Assembly: GCA_023525915.1 (NCBI GenBank)
Contig: CP026657.1
Span: forward strand, 1 to 64,000
Source: Acetispira formosa (nom. nud.)
Lineage (GTDB): Bacteria; Desulfobacterota; Desulfarculia; Adiutricales; Adiutricaceae
Direction: 5' to 3'
Length of the DNA: 64,000 nt
Positions 9,335 to 16,566 of the stretch are shown piece after piece. The position numbers were made by a program, and so were the translations under genes. Position 1 is the stretch's first letter; each line of letters starts with the position of its first letter. The notes beneath the pieces are model-generated. The model was not told the origin of the DNA. It did not search any database and saw only the letters and a list, made by a program, of their open reading frames with translations.

Positions 9335-11087
9335 TTGGTTTCGCAAAAAAAAGAAAAGTGATGAACCTGAGGCTCCGTCTGTTGAGCCAGGCACAGTTGA
9401 AGATAATACCGAAGAGCCCGCCGCCGAAGATGGCGAGGCTTCTTTCGCGGCCCAGACCGAAGCCGCCCCTGACGCTGGCTCCATCGCGGCGGACGAATCC
9501 GGCGAAGGGTTTTCCGGTACACCATCCCCTGATGCGGAATTTCTGGAGCTTCCTCCTGAAACTGATGAGGCTATGGCGGAGAACGGCATTGAAGAGTTTG
9601 AAACCGAGTTGGAAGAGCCGTTGGAAATCTTCGCCCCTGAGGATGAGGCTGTCGATATTGATGTAGCGGCCCTGGATACGGTTGAAGATGATAGCCCGAT
9701 GGAAGCCGGCCTGGAAACTGACGCTCCGCCGCTCGAAGAAGCCGCTCCCGCGAAAGAAGAAAAGAAAGGCTTCTTTTCATTTTTCCGCAAAAAAACTTCA
9801 GAGACGGAAACTCCGGCTGAATTGACGGAGCCGGAACCATCCTCCCTGGATGAAGAAGATTTGCCCCTTGAAGCTGAGGAGCTTTCCGAAATCTCTGTCA
9901 CGGAAACGGGCGAATCATTAGTGGAGGATGAAACTGATGCGGATGTCGAACCTCATATCTTTGATGACTATATCGAAGCTGACCTTGAGGCGGCGGCAGA
10001 GTTTGAAGAATTTTCAGAATTAGCCGCGGCCGATGAGGCGGATGAAGAAATCGCCGAAATTGACGTGGCTGTAATTGATGAAGAGGATGAAACTTCCGTC
10101 GAAGAGTTTGACGGGGCTGTGCTGGAAGATGTTGTTGACGAAGCTGACGCGGCTGAAGAAAGCGAAGAGGAAAAAAAGAGCGGTTTCTTTGCCCGTTTCC
10201 GGGAAAAACTTTCAGCCACCCGCAAGCACCTGGCCGGGCGCATAGAAAATCTGCTTTCCTCTGTTCGGGAGATTGATGATGACCTTCTGGATGAGCTGGA
10301 AGAGCTTCTGATCACTTCCGACTTGGGCACCAAAACCACCGGCGATTTGTTGTATAAAATTCGCGGGCAGGTGGCCAAAAAGGAATTGAAAGATCCGGCC
10401 GCCCTGAAAGAAGCCTTGAAGCGGCGCATCGGTGAAATGGTTGATTTGCCCAAGCCCGTCATGCCGGACACCAAACCGCTGGTCATAATGGTAGTGGGCA
10501 TTAACGGCGTGGGCAAAACCACCACCATTGCCAAGCTGACCAAAAGAATTCAGGACAGCGGCAAACAGGTTCTCCTGGCCGCCGGCGACACTTTCCGCTC
10601 AGCCGCTGTCGAGCAGTTGACCATCTGGGCCGATCGTCTCGGAGCCGACATCGTCTCCCAGCCCACCGGGGCCGATCCCTCCGCCGTGGTTTTTGACGCT
10701 TTGAGCGCCGCCCAGGCCAGAGGCAGCGACGTTGTCATCATTGATACGGCCGGCCGCCTGCATACCAAAGTCAATCTGATGGACGAACTTAAAAAAATCA
10801 AGCGCGTGGCCGGCAAAGCTCTGCCCGGCTCCCCGCATCACACCATTTTGGTGTTGGACGGCAACACCGGCCAGAACGCCATGCGGCAGGCCCAGACCTT
10901 TCATGAGGCTGTGGGCATTGATTCCATCATCATCACCAAGCTCGACGGCACAGCCAAAGGCGGCGTGATTGTGGCCATTGCCAATGAACTGAAAGTTCCC
11001 ATTACTCATGTGGGCCTTGGTGAATCTTTTGAAGATTTAGCGGATTTCGACGCTGCCGCTTTCACCGAAGCCATTGTCGGCGATTGA
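9327..11087 (+). CDS. ftsY: Signal recognition particle receptor FtsY
   Basis: A 586-residue SRP receptor GTPase directing co-translational membrane targeting. The C-terminal NG domain (about 300-586) has all G motifs: GINGVGKTT (from about residue 391), DTFRSAAVEQL, DTAGR, TKLDGTAKGG, and GLGESFEDLADFD at the end. The N-terminal 280 residues are a very long acidic A-domain rich in Glu, Asp and Ala. Within it a basic/aromatic motif occurs three times: FDWFRKKKK at the start, KKGFFSFFRKK near 146-157 and KSGFFARFREKL near 284-297. The last is the usual membrane-binding helix before the N domain; the first two look like extra copies. It overlaps the end of smc, and a repeat (family E) follows its stop. 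Confidence 0.97.
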   Translation: MFDWFRKKKKSDEPEAPSVEPGTVEDNTEEPAAEDGEASFAAQTEAAPDAGSIAADESGEGFSGTPSPDAEFLELPPETDEAMAENGIEEFETELEEPLEIFAPEDEAVDIDVAALDTVEDDSPMEAGLETDAPPLEEAAPAKEEKKGFFSFFRKKTSETETPAELTEPEPSSLDEEDLPLEAEELSEISVTETGESLVEDETDADVEPHIFDDYIEADLEAAAEFEEFSELAAADEADEEIAEIDVAVIDEEDETSVEEFDGAVLEDVVDEADAAEESEEEKKSGFFARFREKLSATRKHLAGRIENLLSSVREIDDDLLDELEELLITSDLGTKTTGDLLYKIRGQVAKKELKDPAALKEALKRRIGEMVDLPKPVMPDTKPLVIMVVGINGVGKTTTIAKLTKRIQDSGKQVLLAAGDTFRSAAVEQLTIWADRLGADIVSQPTGADPSAVVFDALSAAQARGSDVVIIDTAGRLHTKVNLMDELKKIKRVAGKALPGSPHHTILVLDGNTGQNAMRQAQTFHEAVGIDSIIITKLDGTAKGGVIVAIANELKVPITHVGLGESFEDLADFDAAAFTEAIVGD

Positions 11088-11093
11088 GCGGCC

Positions 11094-11187
11094 AGGGGCC
11101 GCCGCCAACGCCGAGGCGCAGCCCGTCTGAGTGTAGAGTAACGGCCGGGAAGCGGCCTTCAAAAAAATTAGTTACTTATAAGTCTTT
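11094..11187 (+). repeat. Family E repeat, copy 1
   Basis: About 90 bp directly after the ftsY stop, matching 17306-17398: shared words GCCGCCAACGC, CCCGTCTGA, AGAGTAACGGCCGGGAAGCG and TTCAAA. It fills the gap between ftsY and the convergent pylD gene. Confidence 0.75.
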
Positions 11188-11197
11188 ACCATAATAA

Positions 11198-12097
11198 TTA
11201 AAGGAGCGAGATCATCGCCAGCATAGCCGCCGTGCCGGATTGCAGAGGGTCATGCCACAAGCGGTTCGTGTGCGTGGCCCGCACTGGGCTGGTCCGATGG
11301 GGCGCTTTCGACCTGCCGGGGCTTTCGGCCGGGAAGTGGCTTGGGTTTTCTTGCTCCATCCACTTTATGGGCCAGGAGAGGGGCACGCCGGGCGCAGCCA
11401 CTATAAGGTGCTCCGGCCAAGGTTCCTCCAGCGCCATTTTTACGGGAGTAGCGTCGAAAATCAGGCCGGTGCGCTCCAGCGCCCGCTGAAGTTCGGCCTG
11501 GCCACTTATCATCTCCCCGTCTCCCGTTTTTGCGGCCGCTTCCCGCCGCTTGTCATCAATGTCATACATCAATGGTATCGCCCCAAGTTCCTTCAAGCGT
11601 GCGGACGCTCCGCAGCCAATTATTCCCAAACCCAGCACAATCACTTCCCGGCCCCGCAAGCCGCCGCACATCATTTCCAGCGCCGCCGTGAAAACCCGGC
11701 TGGTGGCCGGATTATTGTCGGCCATTTTCCGGCCTTCCTGGTCGCGGACTATGAACGAATCGTCATCGGCATAGATTAAATAGTCCGCCCCCCAATCTGC
11801 AGCTTCCTGAAAGCCTTCAGCATCCGGTGATTTCATCGCCAGGGCCGTCAGGCCCATATGACGGCCTATGGCCGCCAGGCTTTCCGCAAAGCCCCCCACT
11901 ATCCCGTCGCCACTGGAAATAGATACAGCCGCCAACTTACGGCCCTTTAAGCCAATCCTCACCACATCAGTTTCACACCCGGCCGCCGCTGCCGCCAATC
12001 CTGTTAAGTCAGTGCCCAATATCCTCAATATGCGTTTATCGTATTCCGCCCATCCGCTTTCAATGTTCTCAACGTCCAGACTAGTCAAACGGGTCAT
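11198..12097 (-). CDS. pylD: Pyrrolysine biosynthesis protein PylD
   Basis: A 299-residue dehydrogenase matching PylD, which oxidises 3-methylornithyl-N6-lysine in the last step of pyrrolysine synthesis. Family features seen: MTRLTSLDVENI at the N-terminus, SSGDGIVGGFAESLAAI (35-110 region), YADDDSFI, a second Rossmann half VIVLGLGIIGCGASA, FDATP, VAAPGVPLSWPI, and the C-terminus HDPLQSGTAAMLAM. Known PylDs are about 260-270 residues. The excess lies between APGVPL and HDPLQSG, where roughly 41 residues replace about 15; this insert is encoded by a copy of repeat family D read in antisense. pylB, pylC, pylS and pylT are not in the window, so this pylD is separated from them. Start ATG with AGGA about a dozen bases upstream; stop TAA. 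Confidence 0.88.
   Translation of the reverse strand: MTRLTSLDVENIESGWAEYDKRILRILGTDLTGLAAAAAGCETDVVRIGLKGRKLAAVSISSGDGIVGGFAESLAAIGRHMGLTALAMKSPDAEGFQEAADWGADYLIYADDDSFIVRDQEGRKMADNNPATSRVFTAALEMMCGGLRGREVIVLGLGIIGCGASARLKELGAIPLMYDIDDKRREAAAKTGDGEMISGQAELQRALERTGLIFDATPVKMALEEPWPEHLIVAAPGVPLSWPIKWMEQENPSHFPAESPGRSKAPHRTSPVRATHTNRLWHDPLQSGTAAMLAMISLL
11268..11345 (+). repeat. Family D repeat inside pylD (partial copy 4)
   Basis: Begins GTGCGTGGCCCGCACTGGGC, the hairpin and flank that start the family D copies at 15407, 16566 (opposite strand) and 46314. Similarity fades after about 45 bases. It stays in frame in pylD and encodes residues just before the conserved end. Confidence 0.65.
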
Positions 12098-12396
12098 ATA
12101 AATCCATATCCTTTCTTCGCGGTATTCAGGTTATTCCACTCAAGTATAACACAGTGGGGCTCTACTATATATAAGGGGGTGCAGTGAGTGTAAGAAAGGT
12201 GAAGATGTCTATGAGGTAAAGCTGAAAGAGGCGTGAAAAAATGAAAGAGGAGATTAAAAAAAGAAATGAAGAGGGTCTGGGGGGAGGTGGGGAGGTTTGG
12301 AAGGGGCAGGGTATCAACTGTAAGGTAGTGAAATACGGCAATATTTAACAAAGCTAAAGTAAGGATTAAAAAAGTTAGAAATTTTTAAAAAAAGAT
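12098..12396. other. AT-rich and purine-rich gap before the flagellin promoter
   Basis: About 300 bp without a convincing gene. From about 12175 to 12345 the plus strand is strongly purine-biased (long A/G runs such as GGGGGGAGGTGGGGAGG), followed by A-rich sequence. A 35-codon ORF from ATG 12241 exists but has no supporting family signal. Confidence 0.6.
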
Positions 12397-12423
12397 TAAA
12401 GTGATTTTGCAAGAAACCGATAA
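12397..12423 (+). promoter_or_regulatory. Sigma-28 (FliA) promoter of flagellin
   Basis: TAAA (12397-12400), 15 bases, then ACCGATAA (12416-12423), an almost exact match to the flagellar class 3 consensus TAAA-N15-GCCGATAA. Predicted transcript start is near 12430, giving a leader of about 100 nt. Confidence 0.88.
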
Positions 12424-12433
12424 GTGAATTAAA

Positions 12434-12499
12434 GGAAGTTAAACTTCCCTCAAAAATTGGCCCGATGCTCCCCGGGCGTTCCCAATAACCGGAGCATCG
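12434..12499 (+). promoter_or_regulatory. Structured flagellin leader
   Basis: Two hairpins in the leader: GGAAG-TTAAA-CTTCC (12434-12448) and CGATGCTCC paired with GGAGCATCG (12463-12471 with 12491-12499, 19 nt loop). GGA motifs occur in both stems and again in the ribosome site AGGAAAGGAAG. CsrA binding to flagellin leaders is known in other bacteria; its occurrence here is inference. Confidence 0.55.
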
Positions 12500-12532
12500 A
12501 TCAACACTTTGGGTAGGAAAGGAAGACGCACC

Positions 12533-14674
12533 ATGAGTCTCGTAATAAATAACAATATGATGGCGGCCAACACGGCCCGAGTTCTTGGCAACACCTACAA
12601 CAGCCTGGCCAAGAGCACCGAGAGACTCTCATCCGGTCTTCGAATCAACAGCGCGGCGGACGACGCGGCGGGCCTGGCGATAAGGGAACTGATGCGCTCG
12701 GACATAGCGACGATGCGCCAGGGCATAAGGAACGCGGCGGACGGCATCAGCCTGATTCAGACGGCCGAAGGCGCGATGGCGGTAATCGACGAGAAACTGA
12801 CCCGCATGAAGGAACTGGCCGAACAGGCGTCAACAGGAACCTACACGACGGTGCAGCGTGAAATAATCAACTCCGAGTATCAGGCCATGGCGGCGGAAAT
12901 CGACCGGATAGCCAACTCGACGGAGTTCAACGGAGTGAAGCTGCTGGACGGCTCAATAAGCGCCATCCACCAGGGCAAAGGGCTGAAGATTCACTTTGGA
13001 ACGGGCAACAATGAAGCGGAAGACTATTACTTCCTGCAGATAGGCGACATCCGTGCGACGAGCCAGAGCGGTCTGCGGATAGCGGGCGACGCGAAGAACG
13101 ACATCTGGGGAACAGTGGGTACGCACGGCGGCCCGAACACGACCGGCTGCTGCGGCGGCGGTATCCCGAGCCTGAACCAGCCGGTAGAGGATTGGAAATC
13201 GGGCGAGGTGTTCGCGTACGGATACAACTGGGACTGGAAGGAAGACGACGACACGGCCCTGAAGAGCGGGCGCTACACGGCGGGCGCGTATCAGGTGGGC
13301 TCGTCGGCGACGCTGCAGGAACTGCTGGACGCGGTCAATAAGGGCACCCAGGCCCGGGTGCGCATCGACTTTGAACAGAACACGACCCTGAGCGCGCTTC
13401 TTCTCCATGAATACACGATAGACGACGTCAACGCCATGAAAGCCGCCAACAACATGTACGAAGTGGGCGATAAATATACGGTGAACATTGCGGCCGGGGA
13501 CATGACTTCAGCGCTGATCACCAACTTGGGCGCCGCGGGCTACAATGTGAAAAACCTGACCTCCGGTGTAGCGGCCACCGTTAGCAACGTGAAGCTGACC
13601 AATGCCTTGATGACCGATTTCCAGCTGTCGGCCTGGAATCACGCGATTACGGTGGGCGAGGTGGCCTCGGCCAACGTCAACGGCGCGGGCGCACACCGAA
13701 TCTGTATCGGCAACGAGATCTACTATGTAGGCAGCGCGACGCTGGGAGCTTCGTCATACAGCCGGAGCAAAACAGCTAATGCCATAAGCCTGACCGACCC
13801 AACGATATTAATAGACGGACAGCATCAGGGCATGAGCGCGCTGGCCGTGCACGCCCTGGCCACGGCCATCAACAATAACCCGGAAAGTCAATTCTGGGCG
13901 AAGGTAGAGGAAAATGTCTACCGGCCGGGCTACGATTCGCTCTACATCTTCATGAAAGAGGGCGGGGAAAACAAAGACATTTATGCCTGCGACGAACAGC
14001 TGGGCAACATCAGGCCGGCGACTTCGCAGTACAGCAAAATAATGTGGTACAACGACGAAGAGGAAATAAGCACGAGCGCGGGCACCTATTTCTGCAACGG
14101 CGGCCTGAACTGGGGAACCCTGAAGGGCGTGCCGACTGGTTACGGAACCTGGGGCGTGCAGCTGGAAGGCCGTGACGTTGGCGACCAGCGGGATCTGTGG
14201 ATACTGAACGTAGGTTCAGGGGCGGCCTTCGACATCCGCACGGACGCCCAGGGGATGACGGGCCTGGGGTTTGGCCGGACGGACGGAGGGCTGGCGATAA
14301 ACAACCTTTTGGGTCTGGACCGCCACAGTTTCGTGGAAATCCAGAACGCGGCGGACGGCGACTGGGCCGGAGCGCATGTGCGCACCCAGAGCCACGCTCA
14401 GGACTCCCTGGACGCGATTCAGGCGGCCATAGAAAGAAAAGATAAAATCCGGGCGCAGCTGGGCGCATACCAGAACCGCCTTGAGAATACGATAACGAAC
14501 ATGGAAATTCAGGCAGAAAACCTGCAGCAGTCGGAAAGCCGGATATCGGATGTGGACATGGCCACGGAAATGACGACCTTCGTGAAGAACCAGGTCCTGA
14601 CCCAGGCGGCCATCTCAATGCTGTCACAAGCCAACTCACTGCCGCAAATGGCACTGTCGCTCCTGAACGGCTAA
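12533..14674 (+). CDS. fliC: Flagellin with a large, cysteine-containing surface domain
   Basis: A 713-residue flagellar filament subunit. The N-terminal core is canonical (SLVINNNMMAANTARVLG, then SSGLRINSAADDAAGLAI, and LTRMKELAEQASTGTY with DRIANSTEFNGVKLLDG), as is the C-terminus (LGAYQNRLENTITNM, SRISDVDMATEMT, ending SLPQMALSLLNG). Between residues about 150 and 610 lies a large hypervariable domain, roughly twice the usual size. This domain holds five Cys, including a CC pair in TTGCCGGG, whereas flagellins are usually free of Cys. The chosen ATG follows a strong AGGAAAGGAAG site; an in-frame ATG at 12509 would add eight residues before the conserved start. Expressed from the sigma-28 promoter; base composition matches a highly expressed gene. 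Confidence 0.95.
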   Translation: MSLVINNNMMAANTARVLGNTYNSLAKSTERLSSGLRINSAADDAAGLAIRELMRSDIATMRQGIRNAADGISLIQTAEGAMAVIDEKLTRMKELAEQASTGTYTTVQREIINSEYQAMAAEIDRIANSTEFNGVKLLDGSISAIHQGKGLKIHFGTGNNEAEDYYFLQIGDIRATSQSGLRIAGDAKNDIWGTVGTHGGPNTTGCCGGGIPSLNQPVEDWKSGEVFAYGYNWDWKEDDDTALKSGRYTAGAYQVGSSATLQELLDAVNKGTQARVRIDFEQNTTLSALLLHEYTIDDVNAMKAANNMYEVGDKYTVNIAAGDMTSALITNLGAAGYNVKNLTSGVAATVSNVKLTNALMTDFQLSAWNHAITVGEVASANVNGAGAHRICIGNEIYYVGSATLGASSYSRSKTANAISLTDPTILIDGQHQGMSALAVHALATAINNNPESQFWAKVEENVYRPGYDSLYIFMKEGGENKDIYACDEQLGNIRPATSQYSKIMWYNDEEEISTSAGTYFCNGGLNWGTLKGVPTGYGTWGVQLEGRDVGDQRDLWILNVGSGAAFDIRTDAQGMTGLGFGRTDGGLAINNLLGLDRHSFVEIQNAADGDWAGAHVRTQSHAQDSLDAIQAAIERKDKIRAQLGAYQNRLENTITNMEIQAENLQQSESRISDVDMATEMTTFVKNQVLTQAAISMLSQANSLPQMALSLLNG

Positions 14675-14710
14675 GCGAAACAGTCACAACAATAAGGAAA
14701 GGTGAACATT

Positions 14711-15331
14711 ATGTTGAACGCTCATGATATATACGAACTGCATCAGGTGACTGGAATACTGGCCGGAGGGTTGGACCGTGGAGCTCAGACGGTGCTGGGA
14801 GTGCCGCTGGAAGTGGCGCAGACGCTGGCGGAAGCCCGTGAACAGATGAGAAGTCTGCCGGGGGTGATCGACAACCTCAACGAGTCGTTTGAAAGATTCC
14901 TGACCGTGTCGACGGCGCTGAAGAGAATGATCGAGCTGGCGGACGCGGCGTCGGTGGAAATGGGTGAAGAAGAGCGGGAAGGCCTGGAAGAAGAGTTTGT
15001 GAATTTAGCCAAGATAGTGGCGGCGGACGCGGGCCGTCAGTATTACGCGGGCCCGGCCCTGAGCCTGAAGACGCAGGGGCACGCCTGGGCGGCGGCGAAG
15101 ATAATCCGCTACATGGAGCCGGTAATGGCCAATGTGGAAAAGGAGCTGGCGGAACAGAAGGATTTGATATACGAGGTGGTGACCGAGACGGTGAATTTCC
15201 TGAACGTGGTGGCGGAATGTTATCCTGAATCAGAAGGAATCGGTCATCTTGGTCAGCTGATAGACAGCGCCTCCAAATACTGCCCGGTGCCCCTGGCGCC
15301 GGCAGTGGGCCCGGCGGGAGCTCTGCACTAA
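14711..15331 (+). CDS. Flagellin-core-like helical protein downstream of flagellin
   Basis: A 206-residue, mostly helical protein, 36 bp after flagellin and ahead of their shared terminator, so it should be co-transcribed. No signal peptide. Part of it lines up with the flagellin D1 core: LKRMIELADAASVEMGEEE followed by EEEFVNLAKIVAADA resembles flagellin LTRMKELAEQASTGTY with YQAMAAEIDRIANS, keeping the spacing. The later stretch SLKTQGHAWAAAKIIRYM resembles the second flagellin helix region. It lacks the conserved flagellin N- and C-termini needed for filament polymerisation, so it is unlikely to be a filament subunit. A cytoplasmic flagellin-binding or regulatory role is possible but unproven. 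ATG 14711 follows AAGGAAAGG; a GTG at 14702 lies within that site and is less likely. Confidence 0.75.
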   Translation: MLNAHDIYELHQVTGILAGGLDRGAQTVLGVPLEVAQTLAEAREQMRSLPGVIDNLNESFERFLTVSTALKRMIELADAASVEMGEEEREGLEEEFVNLAKIVAADAGRQYYAGPALSLKTQGHAWAAAKIIRYMEPVMANVEKELAEQKDLIYEVVTETVNFLNVVAECYPESEGIGHLGQLIDSASKYCPVPLAPAVGPAGALH

Positions 15332-15372
15332 TCCCGTCAATAAGGAACCTTTTGTTCCTTTCCTACCAAAGA

Positions 15373-15400
15373 CGCCGTCCGGTTGGCCAAGCCGGACGGC
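15373..15400 (+). terminator. Rho-independent terminator of the flagellin operon
   Basis: GCCGTCCGG, short loop, CCGGACGGC, then TTTGTTGTG. Located 40 bp after the second gene. Confidence 0.85.
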
Positions 15401-15406
15401 TTTGTT

Positions 15407-15540
15407 GTGTGCGTGGTCCGCACTGGACTATGTCTGGGCGGCTTTTTCCCGTAATCGTTATTTGTGGCGGCCATCATCGTATTAAGAGCGATACCCCCAG
15501 TGCGGTGGATATTGATGGGCCGGCGGGGCTTTTCGGCATG
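15407..15540 (+). repeat. Family D repeat, copy 1
   Basis: Starts with the hairpin GTGCG-TGGTC-CGCAC, then GGACTATGTC, a CCCGTAAT block, and GGCCATCATCGTATTAAGAG. The same order occurs at 46314-46445 and, on the other strand, at 16435-16566. It directly follows the flagellin terminator. Confidence 0.88.
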
Positions 15541-15555
15541 GCCGTTTTTTAAGCC

Positions 15556-15582
15556 TCAAGATTTGCGGAAATATGCCGATAT
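15556..15582 (+). promoter_or_regulatory. Sigma-28 promoter of the 71-residue protein
   Basis: TCAA (15556-15559), 15 bases, then GCCGATAT (15575-15582), close to the flagellar consensus. The gene starts 28 bases downstream. Confidence 0.8.
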
Positions 15583-15610
15583 ATATATTAGAATAAATCG
15601 GAGGCGCTTG

Positions 15611-15826
15611 ATGGACAGTATAAGTAACAACCTGAACATGAAAATACCGTCCAAGATCATGAGCACCATCAGGGGAGCCAGGAACGCCACTTCTGATCGG
15701 GGCATGAAGCTGGCCTCCATCGTTATCGGCATTGAAACTAAAAGGACACAGGAAGAGGCCACCAAGGCGGCTGAGGATTACGCCAGGGGGCTGATGAACG
15801 GCCACAAGATCGATAAAGTGGTTTAG
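15611..15826 (+). CDS. Small protein under flagellar sigma-28 control
   Basis: A 71-residue protein starting MDSISNNLNMKIPSKIM and ending HGKIDKVV-like (GHKIDKVV). It is mixed basic/acidic and helical with no signal peptide or membrane span. I do not recognise a family. The start is chosen because ATG 15611 has CGGAGG eight bases upstream and follows a sigma-28 promoter; a longer reading frame from 15464 would run through the promoter and a repeat. Position between a class 3 flagellar promoter and a strong terminator makes it a one-gene flagellar-regulon unit. Its amber stop is followed by a TAA six codons later. Possible roles (chaperone, motility or chemotaxis accessory) are guesses. Confidence 0.75.
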   Translation: MDSISNNLNMKIPSKIMSTIRGARNATSDRGMKLASIVIGIETKRTQEEATKAAEDYARGLMNGHKIDKVV

Positions 15827-15845
15827 CCTAGTCCAATAGATTTTT

Positions 15846-15891
15846 AAAATGCCGGACCGGTCATTATATTGAATGACCGGTCCGGCATTTT
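15846..15891. terminator. Bidirectional terminator
   Basis: A perfect 20 bp stem (15846-15865 with 15872-15891) around a 6-base loop, flanked by A-run and T-run, between the small flagellar gene and the convergent PPOX-like gene. Confidence 0.9.
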
Positions 15892-15907
15892 GTATGGTTA
15901 TCTGGGG

Positions 15908-16309
15908 TTACGGCTTGTATTTATTTGGGCCGTCCGCAAAGCTGAAGGTTTCCACAGCCAGAGGCTCAATGTAAAAAACAGCGAAAACCGGATTGTCCGG
16001 CGATTTATAAATGCCGTTAATCATGGGATTTTCATTCAGTATGCGGGTCTTCAGCGCGGCGTCTTCAACAAAGACAGCTTTACCATTGATAGATACCACC
16101 GGCGAATAGTCGGGAGCAAAGGCACAGAATGCGGCCTGCGGATTGGCCGTCAACTGTTTAAATACATCCTTCTCCCGGCTGGTGCAGAAGTGGGCCCGGC
16201 CATTTTCAGTGAAAAGATATTGAAATACCCTTGTTTTAATTTGATCACCATCGACAGTGGCCAGAACGCCATTGGGGTTTTCTGAAAACGCTTTAGCAAA
16301 GTCAAACAT
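15908..16309 (-). CDS. Pyridoxamine 5'-phosphate oxidase-like flavoprotein
   Basis: A 133-residue protein of the split-barrel flavin-binding (PPOX-like) fold. Seen: GVLATVDGDQIKTRVFQYLF, then FCTSREKDVFKQLTANPQAAFCAF, and a C-terminal strand region. Such small proteins bind FMN, F420 or heme and act as reductases or detoxification enzymes; the substrate here is unknown. Its promoter carries the same 20 bp palindrome as the neighbouring marR gene, so it is probably a target of that repressor. Start is ATG at 16309; stop TAA lies 17 bp from the shared terminator. Confidence 0.8.
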   Translation of the reverse strand: MFDFAKAFSENPNGVLATVDGDQIKTRVFQYLFTENGRAHFCTSREKDVFKQLTANPQAAFCAFAPDYSPVVSINGKAVFVEDAALKTRILNENPMINGIYKSPDNPVFAVFYIEPLAVETFSFADGPNKYKP

Positions 16310-16323
16310 GTCAGTCTCCTGTT

Positions 16324-16343
16324 ATAGTTTTATATAAAACTAT
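16324..16343. promoter_or_regulatory. MarR operator in front of the PPOX-like gene
   Basis: Perfect 20 bp palindrome ATAGTTTTATATAAAACTAT, 14 bp upstream of the start codon, identical to 17012-17031 before marR. Confidence 0.85.
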
Positions 16344-16434
16344 TCGTTTGAAAAATACGGGCCTCAATCGCCCGGAAAATTGTGTTCAGGATGTTCCCAG
16401 GCTGAAAGCACTTGCGGATAAAAAAACCGCATCA

Positions 16435-16566
16435 GCCCAGCCTTCGCGCATCCGCACAATACAACAGCCCAAGGGGGCAACGCTCTTAATACGATGATGG
16501 CCGCCAAAACCATCGCCCAGGGAAAACCTCACCCAGACATAGCCCCGTGCGGGCCACGCACTATAG
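16435..16566 (-). repeat. Family D repeat, copy 2
   Basis: Read on the minus strand it begins GTGCGTGGCCCGCACGGGGC and continues with TATGTCTGGG and GGCCATCATCGTATTAAGAG. Its hairpin end touches the marR stop codon. Confidence 0.88.

Noticed and set aside
12241..12348. 35-codon ORF (MKEEIKKRNEEG...) before flagellin
   Set aside because: It follows only a poor ribosome site and consists mainly of the purine tract; coding cannot be supported.
12098..12508. Search for a pylT (CUA anticodon) tRNA next to pylD
   Set aside because: No cloverleaf with CTCTAAA-type anticodon loop is visible on either strand near pylD.
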